From assembly GCA_947493255.1 (NCBI GenBank), contig CANLQK010000004.1, positions 124,001 to 188,000 on the forward strand: a stretch of 64,000 nucleotides of DNA. The letters are read 5' to 3'. Origin of the DNA: an uncultured Paracoccaceae bacterium. GTDB taxonomy: Bacteria > Pseudomonadota > Alphaproteobacteria > Rhodobacterales > Rhodobacteraceae. Below the pieces are notes generated by a model that was not told the origin of the DNA, did no database searches, and saw only the letters and a program-made list of their open reading frames with translations. Positions 15,738 to 24,390 of this stretch are shown here, piece by piece. How positions within the stretch are numbered: position 1 is the first letter of the stretch; each line of letters starts with the position of its first letter. A program made the position numbers and the translations under genes.

Positions 15738-18164
15738 ATGCAAGATCCGAATTCCCTTGAGCCGCTGAGCCCATCTTACCCAGTTCTGCCGTTGCGCGAC
15801 ATTGTGGTGTTTCCACATATGGTTGTGCCGTTGTTCGTTGGGCGTGAGAAATCTGTCAGCGCCTTGGAAGAGGTGATGGCTGATGACAAGCAGATCCTGC
15901 TGTCCAGCCAGATCGACCCAGGTGTCGATGACCCTGACGAAGATGGAATATATAAAGCAGGTGTATTGGCCAATGTCCTGCAACTACTGAAATTACCCGA
16001 TGGCACCGTAAAGGTGTTGGTCGAAGGTATCGCACGGGTGCGCATCACTGAATTCGTTGAAAACCCGAACTTTTTCGAGGCCTCCGCGGAATATTTGACC
16101 GAAATGCCTGGCGATGTTTCTACAATCGAGGCGCTGACACGTTCTGTCGCGTCTGAATTTGAACGTTACGCCAAAGTTAAAAAGAACATCCCTGAAGAGG
16201 CGATGTCTGCGGTTTCTGAGGCAACCGAACCTGCGAAACTTGCCGATTTGGTCGGTGGCCACCTTGGTATTGAAGTTGAACAGCGCCAAGATCTGTTGGA
16301 AACGCTGTCCGTGTCTGAACGTTTAGAAAAGGTTTACGGCCTGATGCAGGGCGAATTGTCTGTTCTGCAGGTCGAGAAAAAGATCAAGACACGCGTCAAA
16401 ACCCAGATGGAGCGCACCCAGCGCGAGTACTATTTGAATGAACAAATGAAGGCCATTCAGAAAGAACTGGGCGACGGCGAAGAGGGCGAAGGCGAAATCG
16501 CCGAACTCGAAGGCAAAGTGGCAGAGGCCAAGCTGTCGAAAGAAGCGCGTGAAAAGGCCGAAGGCGAGCTGAAGAAGCTTAAAAACATGTCACCCATGTC
16601 TGCTGAAGCCACAGTTGTGCGCAACTATTTGGATTGGATGTTGTCCATTCCGTGGGGCACAAAATCGCGTGTGAAAAAGGACCTTGGACGTGCTGAAGCG
16701 ATCCTTGATTCCGATCACTACGGCTTGGACAAGGTCAAAGAACGTATCGTTGAGTATTTGGCTGTGCAACAGCGGTCCAAAAAGCTCAAAGGCCCAATCA
16801 TGTGTTTGGTTGGCCCTCCTGGCGTTGGTAAAACGTCGCTTGGCAAATCTGTTGCTAAGGCAACGGGTCGTGAATTTATTCGCATCAGCCTTGGGGGTGT
16901 GCGTGACGAAAGCGAAATTCGTGGTCACCGCAGGACTTACATTGGGTCCATGCCGGGTAAGATCATTCAGGCCTTGAAAAAGGCAAAAACCACGAATCCG
17001 CTGATCTTGCTCGATGAAATCGACAAGATGGGGCAAGACTTCCGTGGGGATCCTGCGTCCGCGATGCTCGAAGTTTTGGATCCTGAACAGAACGGCACGT
17101 TTGTCGATCACTACCTCGAGGTCGAGTATGACCTGAGCAACGTGATGTTCTTAACAACGTCGAACAGCTACAACATGCCGGGTCCGTTGCTGGACCGGAT
17201 GGAGATTATTTCACTGTCTGGTTACACTGAAGATGAAAAACGCGAGATCGCCAAGCAACACCTGTTGGATAAGGTGATGAAGAACCACGGTCTGAGAGAC
17301 AGTGAGTTCACGCTGAATGATAGCGCGTTGACGTCCATCATTCGCTATTACACCCGCGAAGCAGGTGTGCGGAACCTTGAACGTGAAATAGCAAAAGTTG
17401 CGCGTAAGGCGGTGACGAAGATCGTAAAGAAAGAAACGGACAACGTTGTGGTGAATGCCGACAATATTGACGACTTCCTTGGCGTAAAAAAGCACCGTTT
17501 TGGTTTGGCGGAAGATACGGATCAGGTCGGTGTCGTTACAGGCTTGGCGTACACGTCAGTGGGTGGCGAACTCTTAAACATCGAAGCATTGCGTTTGCCT
17601 GGTAAGGGGCGGATGAAGACGACAGGTAAGCTGGGCGATGTGATGAAAGAATCCATCGATGCGGCTTCATCCTATGTTCGTTCGATCTCTCCTCAGATCG
17701 GTGTAAAACCACCTGAATTCGACAAGCTGGATATTCACGTCCACGTGCCAGACGGCGCGACACCGAAAGACGGACCGTCTGCAGGTTTGGCAATGGTGAC
17801 GTCGATTGTATCTGTGTTGACGAAGATTCCTGTTCGCAAGGACATCGCGATGACAGGCGAAGTGTCGTTGCGCGGCAACGCCATGCCGATTGGTGGATTG
17901 AAGGAGAAGCTTTTGGCGGCCCTTCGTGGGGGCATCAAGACTGTGCTTATTCCAGAAGAAAACGTCAAAGACTTGGCCGATATTCCAGACAACGTGAAAG
18001 AGGGGCTGAATATTATTCCGGTAACCCATGTTTCGGATGTTTTGAAACACGCTTTGACCGAGGAACCTGAAGCGATTGAATGGGATCAGGAGGCAGAAGA
18101 CGCTGCTGCAGCCGAAGCCGCGTTGCGCGGTGCCGCTGGCGGCGCCGGCGCTGTTGCACACTAA
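15738..18164 (+). CDS. lon: ATP-dependent protease Lon
   Basis: An 808-residue LonA protease that degrades misfolded and regulatory proteins in the cytoplasm. The N-terminal substrate domain begins YPVLPLRDIVVFPHM, and a coiled-coil linker follows (about 190-300). The AAA+ domain has Walker A GPPGVGKTSLGKS and Walker B ILLDEIDK. The protease domain carries the catalytic serine in PKDGPSAGLAM and the lysine in GGLKEKLLAA. A short Ala/Gly-rich tail ends the protein. I start at 15738 (ATG with AAGGAAAAG before it) rather than the TTG 21 bases upstream. It has its own heat-shock promoter and a strong terminator, so it is monocistronic. Confidence 0.97.
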   Translation: MQDPNSLEPLSPSYPVLPLRDIVVFPHMVVPLFVGREKSVSALEEVMADDKQILLSSQIDPGVDDPDEDGIYKAGVLANVLQLLKLPDGTVKVLVEGIARVRITEFVENPNFFEASAEYLTEMPGDVSTIEALTRSVASEFERYAKVKKNIPEEAMSAVSEATEPAKLADLVGGHLGIEVEQRQDLLETLSVSERLEKVYGLMQGELSVLQVEKKIKTRVKTQMERTQREYYLNEQMKAIQKELGDGEEGEGEIAELEGKVAEAKLSKEAREKAEGELKKLKNMSPMSAEATVVRNYLDWMLSIPWGTKSRVKKDLGRAEAILDSDHYGLDKVKERIVEYLAVQQRSKKLKGPIMCLVGPPGVGKTSLGKSVAKATGREFIRISLGGVRDESEIRGHRRTYIGSMPGKIIQALKKAKTTNPLILLDEIDKMGQDFRGDPASAMLEVLDPEQNGTFVDHYLEVEYDLSNVMFLTTSNSYNMPGPLLDRMEIISLSGYTEDEKREIAKQHLLDKVMKNHGLRDSEFTLNDSALTSIIRYYTREAGVRNLEREIAKVARKAVTKIVKKETDNVVVNADNIDDFLGVKKHRFGLAEDTDQVGVVTGLAYTSVGGELLNIEALRLPGKGRMKTTGKLGDVMKESIDAASSYVRSISPQIGVKPPEFDKLDIHVHVPDGATPKDGPSAGLAMVTSIVSVLTKIPVRKDIAMTGEVSLRGNAMPIGGLKEKLLAALRGGIKTVLIPEENVKDLADIPDNVKEGLNIIPVTHVSDVLKHALTEEPEAIEWDQEAEDAAAAEAALRGAAGGAGAVAH

Positions 18165-18188
18165 CCTATAGGCCTCGCATTTAAAATA

Positions 18189-18224
18189 ATGGGGCGCTGT
18201 GAAAGATCACAGCGCCCCATTTTT
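18189..18224 (+). terminator. Bidirectional terminator between lon and the small secreted gene
   Basis: A perfect 14-base stem (18189-18202 with 18207-18220) with loop AAGA is followed by TTTT on the + strand and by a T-rich tail on the - strand. It serves lon and the converging gene at 18242. Confidence 0.9.
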
Positions 18225-18241
18225 ATTGCATGTATGAGAGC

Positions 18242-18433
18242 TTAGCTTGACGCAATTGCTGCGAACAACCCGAACATGATGAACGGAAGCATCGTGCCCG
18301 CGCTTGAAGATGGCTCTTCGATCGTCTCAATAATGATCTCAGGTTCCAAGACGGGGTCAGCAAGACCGCCTGCGGATACAGGTAAAGCAAATGCGATAAC
18401 AGCAGATGCCGCAAGAAATGTTCGTTTTAACAT
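18242..18433 (-). CDS. Small secreted or membrane protein
   Basis: A 63-residue protein with a signal peptide (MLKRTFLAASAVIAFALPVSA), a short acidic stretch GGLADPVLEPEIIIETIEEP, and a hydrophobic C-terminus. Short proteins of this pattern are common in Rhodobacteraceae and have no known function; from memory some are mislabelled as ferrochelatase in databases, which this sequence does not support. GGGGGA precedes the ATG. It shares a bidirectional terminator with lon. Confidence 0.75.
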   Translation of the reverse strand: MLKRTFLAASAVIAFALPVSAGGLADPVLEPEIIIETIEEPSSSAGTMLPFIMFGLFAAIASS

Positions 18434-18622
18434 AATAGTTCCCCCAGTTATGGGCGCTATTAGGCGTTAAAGTGCGCACGGGCGTCAATAGTCTGGTATG
18501 CGAAATCCTATAATTTTGTGGTCAACGGTGGATTTCCGAAAGTTTCCCCATAGGAAATAAGTATTTATCCAGCTATTGTTTCCTAAATTGGCACAATTAT
18601 GTATCCATTTCGGAGAGATCAG

Positions 18623-19036
18623 ATGGCACTTGGCAGCACTAAGTCTACGACCAAGCCTACTAAGGCGAAAGCAACCAAAACAACAAAGACCTCGTCTTCT
18701 GCTGCGGCGAAGACCGCAACGCCAAAGGTATCGGTTGTAGAAACATCAAAGCCTGACGTCGCCGCTGGTTTGGTGAAAAAACCTGAACTGGTTGATCGCG
18801 TTATAGCTGAAACCGGTCTGAAGAAGAAAGATGTTAAGCCGATTGTAGAAGCGACATTAGCTGTTCTTGCAAAAACCTTAGCGGCGGGGGAAGAATTACA
18901 GGTTCCACCGCTTGGCAAGGTTAAGATCAATCAATCCAAGGATATCGACAACGCCAAAATTATGAAGATTAAGGTTCGTATGTCGACCAATGATCTAGCC
19001 GCGATAGCCATTAATCCCGTCGGCAACATTGAATGA
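18623..19036 (+). CDS. HU-family DNA-binding protein with basic N-terminal tail
   Basis: A 137-residue protein. The C-terminal 85 residues form an HU/IHF-type domain (KKPELVDRVIAETGLKKKDV and VPPLGKVKINQSKDI). The first 50 are a Lys/Thr/Ala/Ser-rich, disordered stretch (STTKPTKAKATKTTKTSSS) like histone H1 tails. It should bind and bend DNA as a nucleoid protein. The domain departs from classic HU near its DNA-binding arm, where the usual RNP motif is not obvious. I start at 18623 because GGAGA precedes it; the longer frame from 18599 adds eight residues. The upstream region has repeats discussed in the findings. Confidence 0.85.
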   Translation: MALGSTKSTTKPTKAKATKTTKTSSSAAAKTATPKVSVVETSKPDVAAGLVKKPELVDRVIAETGLKKKDVKPIVEATLAVLAKTLAAGEELQVPPLGKVKINQSKDIDNAKIMKIKVRMSTNDLAAIAINPVGNIE

Positions 19037-19119
19037 TTGTATTGTGCTGCGGAACTGCTCTGCTGGTCTGCAGCAATTGTCCACTTTAGGTTGCCGCTTG
19101 GGCGCGATATGCGTTCGTT

Positions 19120-19680
19120 ATGATATATCCTGAATTATACATACTTCGCCATGGGCAAACCGAATGGAATGCCGAAAACCGTATGCAGGGATGGTTGAAT
19201 TCGCCGTTGACCCCCAAAGGGCACAAGGACGCGGCTCGTCAGGGCGAAATCTTGGCAACGTTGAACCTTGAAGGGTTCGCCTTTTGGTCCAGCCCCTCTG
19301 GGCGGGCGTTTCAGACAGCTGCAATTGCGTGCGGTACAAAGGCCGAAACCATTCACACAGACATTAGATTGCGTGAAATTGGCGTTGGTGAATGGTCGGG
19401 CCGTCTTCGTGATGAATTGCCAACATCTGACGGTCCAGACCCAGAACTGGCACAATACGAGATGGCACCTGGCGGCGAAGGATTTGATGCGGTCACGACC
19501 CGTGCGGCAGCGTTTCTTAAAGATTTGAAAGGCCCAGCGGTCCTCATCACCCATGGTATCACTAGTCGCGCGTTACGATCTGTGGTGTTGGGGCCAATGG
19601 CATTGGATAACCCGTCTGTACATGGCGGGCAGGGCTGTGTTTATCATTTGGCGAACGGGGTGCAGACCCTTTTTGAATAG
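19120..19680 (+). CDS. Histidine phosphatase family protein
   Basis: A 186-residue phosphoglycerate-mutase-like phosphatase. The phospho-histidine motif is YILRHGQTEWN at the start, the second histidine lies in LITHGITSRA, and the glutamate and arginine in LREIGVGEWSGR complete the site. Members hydrolyse small phosphate esters or act as mutases, and the substrate cannot be read from sequence. At 186 residues it is a single-domain phosphatase, shorter than true GpmA. The tRNA-Val promoter starts about 37 bases after its stop. Confidence 0.9.
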   Translation: MIYPELYILRHGQTEWNAENRMQGWLNSPLTPKGHKDAARQGEILATLNLEGFAFWSSPSGRAFQTAAIACGTKAETIHTDIRLREIGVGEWSGRLRDELPTSDGPDPELAQYEMAPGGEGFDAVTTRAAAFLKDLKGPAVLITHGITSRALRSVVLGPMALDNPSVHGGQGCVYHLANGVQTLFE

Positions 19681-19716
19681 CTTGAAAGAAAAATTCAAAA
19701 ATACGCAGAATGCGTC

Positions 19717-19745
19717 TTGCAGTGTCACGAACGGCAGGCTAAATC
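19717..19745 (+). promoter_or_regulatory. Probable promoter of tRNA-Val
   Basis: TTGCAG, a 17-base spacer and TAAATC end 10 bases before the tRNA. The spacing is ideal for the housekeeping sigma factor. Confidence 0.5.
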
Positions 19746-19755
19746 CCACGTCATC

Positions 19756-19831
<76 letters not shown>

Positions 19832-19975
19832 TTTACCATCAAATTAATTCCATCAGCATAGCACGCGAAGCCGCATTTTGCTTTTTGCGACTGGTTCAAT
19901 TCATGAACTTGGGTAAGGTTGTGTTTGATACAGTGTACCACACGCAAGCCAATTGCGGTGGGATGGAGGTCGATC

Positions 19976-21205
19976 ATGGCGAGCTTACAAGATGGCCCTG
20001 CGGGCGCGACGAATACAGACATGCGTTTTGGCGCAATTTCAAAAACCCTTCATTGGCTTACTGCGTTTCTGATAATTTCAATGTTGGTTTTAGGAATCGT
20101 TGCTAGCAAATGGCCATTTGATACATCCGAGGCGCTTGCCACAAAGGGGCTGTTGTTTTCGACCCACAAGACATTGGGTCTCGTGACGTTTGCTGTCGCT
20201 GTGCTGCGAATCTGTTGGGCTGTTACGCAGCCTAGGCCCGTGTCTTTGCCAATTGATAGCAAGCTGCAGCATTTCGCAGCTGAGGCGGTACATTGGTCGC
20301 TTTATGGTGCATTGGTTTTGGTGCCGTTGACCGGGTGGACCCACCATGCAGCGTCGACAGGGTTTGCGCCGATTTTTTGGCCGTTTGGCCAAACGCTATT
20401 TTTTGTTCCCCAGTCGGTGGTTTTGGCCGCAGTTCTTGGGAAACTGCATTTTGTTTTTAACATTGTCTTGGTCGTGTCCCTTGGATTGCATACCGCTGGG
20501 GCGCTGAAACACCATGTGATCGACCGCGATGCGACGTTAAAGCGGATGTTACCAGGGCAGGTGGCGTTGCCTAACGGGATGAAACGAACGACGTTTCATA
20601 CAGGGCCAGTGTTTGCAGCATTTGGCATGTGGGCTTGTGCCGCATGTGTTGGAATATTCCTTGGGATGGGCAAGGGCGGAACACCGCAGGCAGCTACCCT
20701 GGGTACAGTTCAGTCAGAATGGCGTGTGACCGAAGGATCGCTGGTGATTGCGGTGGATCAGTTCGGTCAGTCTGTCGAAGGTACGTTTGCGGATTGGACC
20801 GCGGACATTCAGTTTTCCGAAACTCCAGCCGATGGGAAATTCGGTGATGTGAACGTGGTCATTTCGATCGCTTCGTTAACCTTGGGCAGTGTCACCAGCG
20901 AAGCCCTTGGAGCGGGCTTTCTGAATGCGGAAGGGTTCGACACGGCAACATATTCGGGGCCGATCTTGGCGCAAGGAGACGGGTTTGTCGTTGATGGTGT
21001 TTTGAATTTGGTTGGGCAAGAGGTCGCGCTACCATTGTCATTTACGCTTACCTTGGACGGCGATGTGGCAGCGGCCAACGGAGTAACAACGCTCGACCGC
21101 CGAGATTTTGGCATCGGGCAAGCCTATCCAGACGATAGTACTGTTGGGTTTGGTGTCGAGGTTTCGTTCGACCTTGTGGCGACCAAAGATCAAGACCCAA
21201 CCTAA
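19976..21205 (+). CDS. Cytochrome b561 fused to a YceI domain
   Basis: A 409-residue protein. The N-terminal half is a four-helix cytochrome b561 of the YceJ/CybB type, with histidines likely to bind heme in KTLHWLTAF, FSTHKTLG, AVHWSLYG and LGLHTAGALKHH. After a further membrane helix (about 220-240) a YceI lipid-binding domain occupies about residues 255-405, presumably in the periplasm. In E. coli the equivalents are separate genes, yceJ and yceI. I start at 19976 (GGAGG before it). A stand-alone YceI gene converges on it from the other strand with a shared terminator. The likely role is membrane electron transfer coupled to an isoprenoid or quinone ligand, by inference. Confidence 0.9.
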   Translation: MASLQDGPAGATNTDMRFGAISKTLHWLTAFLIISMLVLGIVASKWPFDTSEALATKGLLFSTHKTLGLVTFAVAVLRICWAVTQPRPVSLPIDSKLQHFAAEAVHWSLYGALVLVPLTGWTHHAASTGFAPIFWPFGQTLFFVPQSVVLAAVLGKLHFVFNIVLVVSLGLHTAGALKHHVIDRDATLKRMLPGQVALPNGMKRTTFHTGPVFAAFGMWACAACVGIFLGMGKGGTPQAATLGTVQSEWRVTEGSLVIAVDQFGQSVEGTFADWTADIQFSETPADGKFGDVNVVISIASLTLGSVTSEALGAGFLNAEGFDTATYSGPILAQGDGFVVDGVLNLVGQEVALPLSFTLTLDGDVAAANGVTTLDRRDFGIGQAYPDDSTVGFGVEVSFDLVATKDQDPT

Positions 21206-21207
21206 AA

Positions 21208-21246
21208 CAAAAATGGCCGGAGCGTTTAACGCACCGGCCATTTAAA
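21208..21246 (+). terminator. Bidirectional terminator between the b561-YceI and YceI genes
   Basis: AAATGGCCGG (21211-21220) pairs with CCGGCCATTT (21234-21243). A/T runs on both outer sides let it work in both directions. Confidence 0.82.
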
Positions 21247-21261
21247 GTGGATTAAGCGGGG

Positions 21262-21864
21262 TTAGCTTGCGTCAGCTGTCGCTTCGATCGAAATTACGAG
21301 ATCCAATTCATCGCTGACGAATGGTGCAAAGGCACCTGCGCCGAAATCAGACCGTAAGATTTGCGCAGTGGCCGTAAACCCAACAGCAGGTACGCCATTC
21401 ATGCGAGGCGAAGGATGTGCGCCTGCATAGTTCATTTTCGTGTCCAGCGCGACTTCAGCGACTTGACCGTTTACCGTCAAATCACCGGTGATAATGGCAG
21501 TGTCTTCGCCGGTTACTTCGATGCCTGTCGATGTGAAGGTGACAAGATCACCCTCGGCACTTCCCAAGAAGTCGTCGCTTTGAAAATGTGAATCGCGAGC
21601 TTCCCAGCCAGTAAACATTGCGAGTGTTGGGATAGATACGGAAACGCTACCAGCTTCGGGCGCTTCTGGGTCGAAATTGATCTCGCCCTCAAAACCAGAG
21701 AACATACCGAACGTCGTGGACATGCCAAGGTGGGTATAGGAAAAGCTAACCTGGCTGTGGCTCGGGTCTAGAGTGTAGGTCTCAGATTCCGCGAGGGCAG
21801 CAGACCCAAAAGACGTGGCGGCCAGCGTAGCAAGCGTTACGGCGGTATTCTTGATCAGTTTCAT
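21262..21864 (-). CDS. YceI family periplasmic protein
   Basis: A 200-residue secreted protein. The signal peptide (MKLIKNTAV to AALA) is followed by the YceI lipocalin-like barrel: YTLDPSHSQVSFSYTHLGMST at the start, EGEINFDPEAPEAGSVSVSI and FTATAQILRSDFG later. Members bind polyisoprenoid or quinone-like lipids in the periplasm. GGAG precedes the ATG at 21864; the longer frame from 21927 is unlikely. It converges with the b561-YceI fusion, suggesting that both halves of a YceJ/YceI module are kept together. Confidence 0.93.
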   Translation of the reverse strand: MKLIKNTAVTLATLAATSFGSAALAESETYTLDPSHSQVSFSYTHLGMSTTFGMFSGFEGEINFDPEAPEAGSVSVSIPTLAMFTGWEARDSHFQSDDFLGSAEGDLVTFTSTGIEVTGEDTAIITGDLTVNGQVAEVALDTKMNYAGAHPSPRMNGVPAVGFTATAQILRSDFGAGAFAPFVSDELDLVISIEATADAS

Positions 21865-22021
21865 TTTGGACTCCGTTAGGTTTGTTGTAATTCTAGTCCA
21901 ACACCTAGCGGAAAATGCGCAGATCAATAGACCGCGATGATCACAGTCTGGTGTGGTCTGTCGTGGTGCGCATATTATTGCCAGTGCAAAAACGTTGCTA
22001 GACGCAGGCGGGCACAGACTA

Positions 22022-22035
22022 TGTGCATATGCACA
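22022..22035. repeat. Perfect palindrome TGTGCATATGCACA
   Basis: A 14-base perfect palindrome in the 230-base gap between the helicase stop and the yceI start, about 160 bases upstream of yceI. It could be an operator; no other evidence is available. Confidence 0.4.
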
Positions 22036-22094
22036 CGGTCTGAGCCGAATAGGCCTAAGCGTTTTGAATAAATGAACAGCCCCAGCGGGTTGTT

Positions 22095-24251
22095 TTAGCT
22101 ACGAGGCTTTCTTGGCGGTGCCATCCCACCGGGTTTACCGCCTTCCGCGCGGGCGCGGTTTTTCTTGCTAGACGGTTTCCCTTTAGGGGGAGGGGATCCC
22201 TTGCCGCCCTTTGGTGGAGTTGCTCGTTTGGATGGGTCGGAATTGCCTTTACGATGAGGTTTCCCACCTTCGCCACCCTTGTATGCAGGTTTGTCACCTT
22301 TGCCTTTATAGGTTGGCTTGTCGCCTTTACCTTTGTAAGCTGGCTTTTCACCGAATGACTTGCGTGGCTTGTAAGCCTCGATTGTGTCGTCGGACGCTTG
22401 TGGCTTACCTTTCGGTTTACCACCCTTCTTCGCATAGGGCTTGCCGTCAGATTTTTCGTACTTTTTACCACCACCAGACTTGTCCGACTTTGGTTTTTTG
22501 TGCCGCGGTGCAGGGTCGTCATTCCAATCGATTGGTGCAGAATCAGACTTGCCGCGATGTGGCGGTTTGTCTTTGCCTTTATAAGGTGGGCGGTCGTCCT
22601 TGCCTTTGTAAGCTGGTTTGTCACCTTTACCCTTAAACGGTGGTTTGCCGTCCTTGCGAGGCGGTCGTGGACCGCGATCAAGGCTTGGGGCCTTGTCCAT
22701 CTTGGTTAATGGGGCGCCGTTTTCCAGCGTCATATCTGCATCCAAAGCGTCGACCAAAGTCGGCACGGAAGCTTCGCGGATTTCGATGTAAGATTCGGTA
22801 TCTTTGACTCGGATCGCACCAATGTCATTACGGTCCAAATTACCCATCTTGCAAATCATTGGCAGCAGGCGGCGCGGTTCTGCACCAGCGTCATAACCAC
22901 CGGGGAGCGAGAACCAAACGCTTGGACCAAAGGCTTCGCGTTGTTTGGGGGCTTCGTGTACGTTTGAGAGGTCTTCTGGAGCTGTATGTTTTTCGCGCCA
23001 CAAACGAAGATAGGCCGCTGCCAGTTGTTCGGATGTGAACTGTTTTGTCAGCTCGCCCACGGTTGCCTGGCTTGACCCATCAACTTCGGGGGACCAATCA
23101 GTTTCGGTCAACATACGTTCTTCGTCTCGTGCGATAACTGCTTCAGCAGATGGCGCTTCGGCCCATTCTGCGGTCAGTTTGGCCCAGCCTAACAGACGAT
23201 TTGCTTTTTTGTGCACCGATGGTGGCACGATCAATGCAGACACGCCCTTGCGTCCCGCACGACCTGTGCGGCCGGAACGGTGCAATAATGTGTCTTGGTT
23301 GCTGGGCAGTTCGGCATGAACAACAAGGTTTAGGTTGGGAAGGTCGATCCCGCGCGCAGCGACATCTGTTGCCACACAAACCCGCGCGCGGCCGTCACGC
23401 ATAGCCTGCAATGCATTCGTGCGCTCTGACTGTGTCAACTCGCCTGAAAGGGCAACAACGGAAAACCCTCGGTTGGACAGACGCGTGGTCATCCGGTTCA
23501 CGGTGGCACGGGTATTACAGAAGATGATGGCGTTGGGCGCCTCGTAGTAGCGCAACACGTTGATGATAGCGTTTTCAACATCTCGCGGTGAAACGCGGTA
23601 GGCCATATATTCGATGTCAGAGTGCTGTTTTTCACCAGAAACGGTTTCTACGCGTTCGGCATTTTTCTGATAGCGCTGCGCCAGTTTCCCGATCGAGGCA
23701 GGCACGGTCGCAGAAAACAGCAATGTCTGACGGTCTTCTGGGGCTTCATCCAGAATGAATTCAAGATCGTCGCGGAACCCAAGGTCCAGCATTTCATCGG
23801 CTTCATCTAATACAACAGCGCGTAGTTGGCTAAGGTCGATCGAGTTGCGCATGATGTGGTCACGCAAACGGCCTGGTGTTGCGACGACAACATGGGCACC
23901 GCGTGCAAGCGCACGTTTTTCATCGCGCATGTCCATGCCGCCAACGGTGGATGCGATTACGGCACCGGCCTCGGCATATAGCCATGTCAGTTCGTTCTTG
24001 ACCTGAATGGCCAGTTCACGTGTCGGGGCAATGACCAAGGCCATGGGCGCATCAGCGCGGCCGAACTTTTCATCGTCACCAAACAGGCGTGGTGCGATTG
24101 CCAGACCGAAGCCCAGTGTTTTACCAGATCCGGTTTGCGCGGACACCAAAAGGTCGCGGCCTTCCAGTTCGGGGGCGGTGACGGCCTGTTGCACGGGGGT
24201 GAGCGTGTCGTAGCCACGGGCGGCGAGGGCCGCTGAGAGAGCCTGTTTCAA
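22095..24251 (-). CDS. DEAD-box RNA helicase with repetitive basic tail
   Basis: A 718-residue ATP-dependent RNA helicase. Core motifs are the Q motif LTPVQQAV, motif I SAQTGSGKT, motif II VLDEADEM, motif III FSATVPA and motif VI HRSGRTGRAG. A DbpA-type RNA-binding domain follows (about residues 450-525, LLPMICKMGNLDRNDIGAIRV). The last 190 residues are Lys/Gly/Pro-rich with seven KPxYKGK-type repeats. This architecture fits the CsdA/DeaD group, which remodels ribosomal and structured RNA, often in the cold. The start is a TTG at 24251 with AGGA six bases upstream; no later ATG keeps the Q motif. Confidence 0.93.
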   Translation of the reverse strand: MKQALSAALAARGYDTLTPVQQAVTAPELEGRDLLVSAQTGSGKTLGFGLAIAPRLFGDDEKFGRADAPMALVIAPTRELAIQVKNELTWLYAEAGAVIASTVGGMDMRDEKRALARGAHVVVATPGRLRDHIMRNSIDLSQLRAVVLDEADEMLDLGFRDDLEFILDEAPEDRQTLLFSATVPASIGKLAQRYQKNAERVETVSGEKQHSDIEYMAYRVSPRDVENAIINVLRYYEAPNAIIFCNTRATVNRMTTRLSNRGFSVVALSGELTQSERTNALQAMRDGRARVCVATDVAARGIDLPNLNLVVHAELPSNQDTLLHRSGRTGRAGRKGVSALIVPPSVHKKANRLLGWAKLTAEWAEAPSAEAVIARDEERMLTETDWSPEVDGSSQATVGELTKQFTSEQLAAAYLRLWREKHTAPEDLSNVHEAPKQREAFGPSVWFSLPGGYDAGAEPRRLLPMICKMGNLDRNDIGAIRVKDTESYIEIREASVPTLVDALDADMTLENGAPLTKMDKAPSLDRGPRPPRKDGKPPFKGKGDKPAYKGKDDRPPYKGKDKPPHRGKSDSAPIDWNDDPAPRHKKPKSDKSGGGKKYEKSDGKPYAKKGGKPKGKPQASDDTIEAYKPRKSFGEKPAYKGKGDKPTYKGKGDKPAYKGGEGGKPHRKGNSDPSKRATPPKGGKGSPPPKGKPSSKKNRARAEGGKPGGMAPPRKPRS
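22262..22645 (-). repeat. Tandem-type repeats encoding the helicase tail
   Basis: Imperfect direct repeats encode KPPFKGK, KPAYKGK, RPPYKGK, KPPHRGK, KPAYKGK, KPTYKGK and KPAYKGG in two clusters separated by about 60 residues. The near-identical units around 22262-22345 suggest recent expansion by slippage. Confidence 0.8.
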
Positions 24252-24390
24252 AGGAAGTCCTATTTAACTTGGGGTGCGCCGCAACGTTTGGCGGGCGGTT
24301 GGGCGTCCTCTAAGCCCTTATTCCAAGGATGTATAGGGGCAGCGGCCATGCAACGGCTGCAAGGTTAACTGGCTACCTGGTGCCGGTATG

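Noticed and set aside
22055-22681. Long open frame inside the helicase tail on the same strand
   Set aside because: It is a frame shadow of the Lys/Gly/Pro-rich repeats, which keep other frames open. The in-frame helicase protein explains the region.
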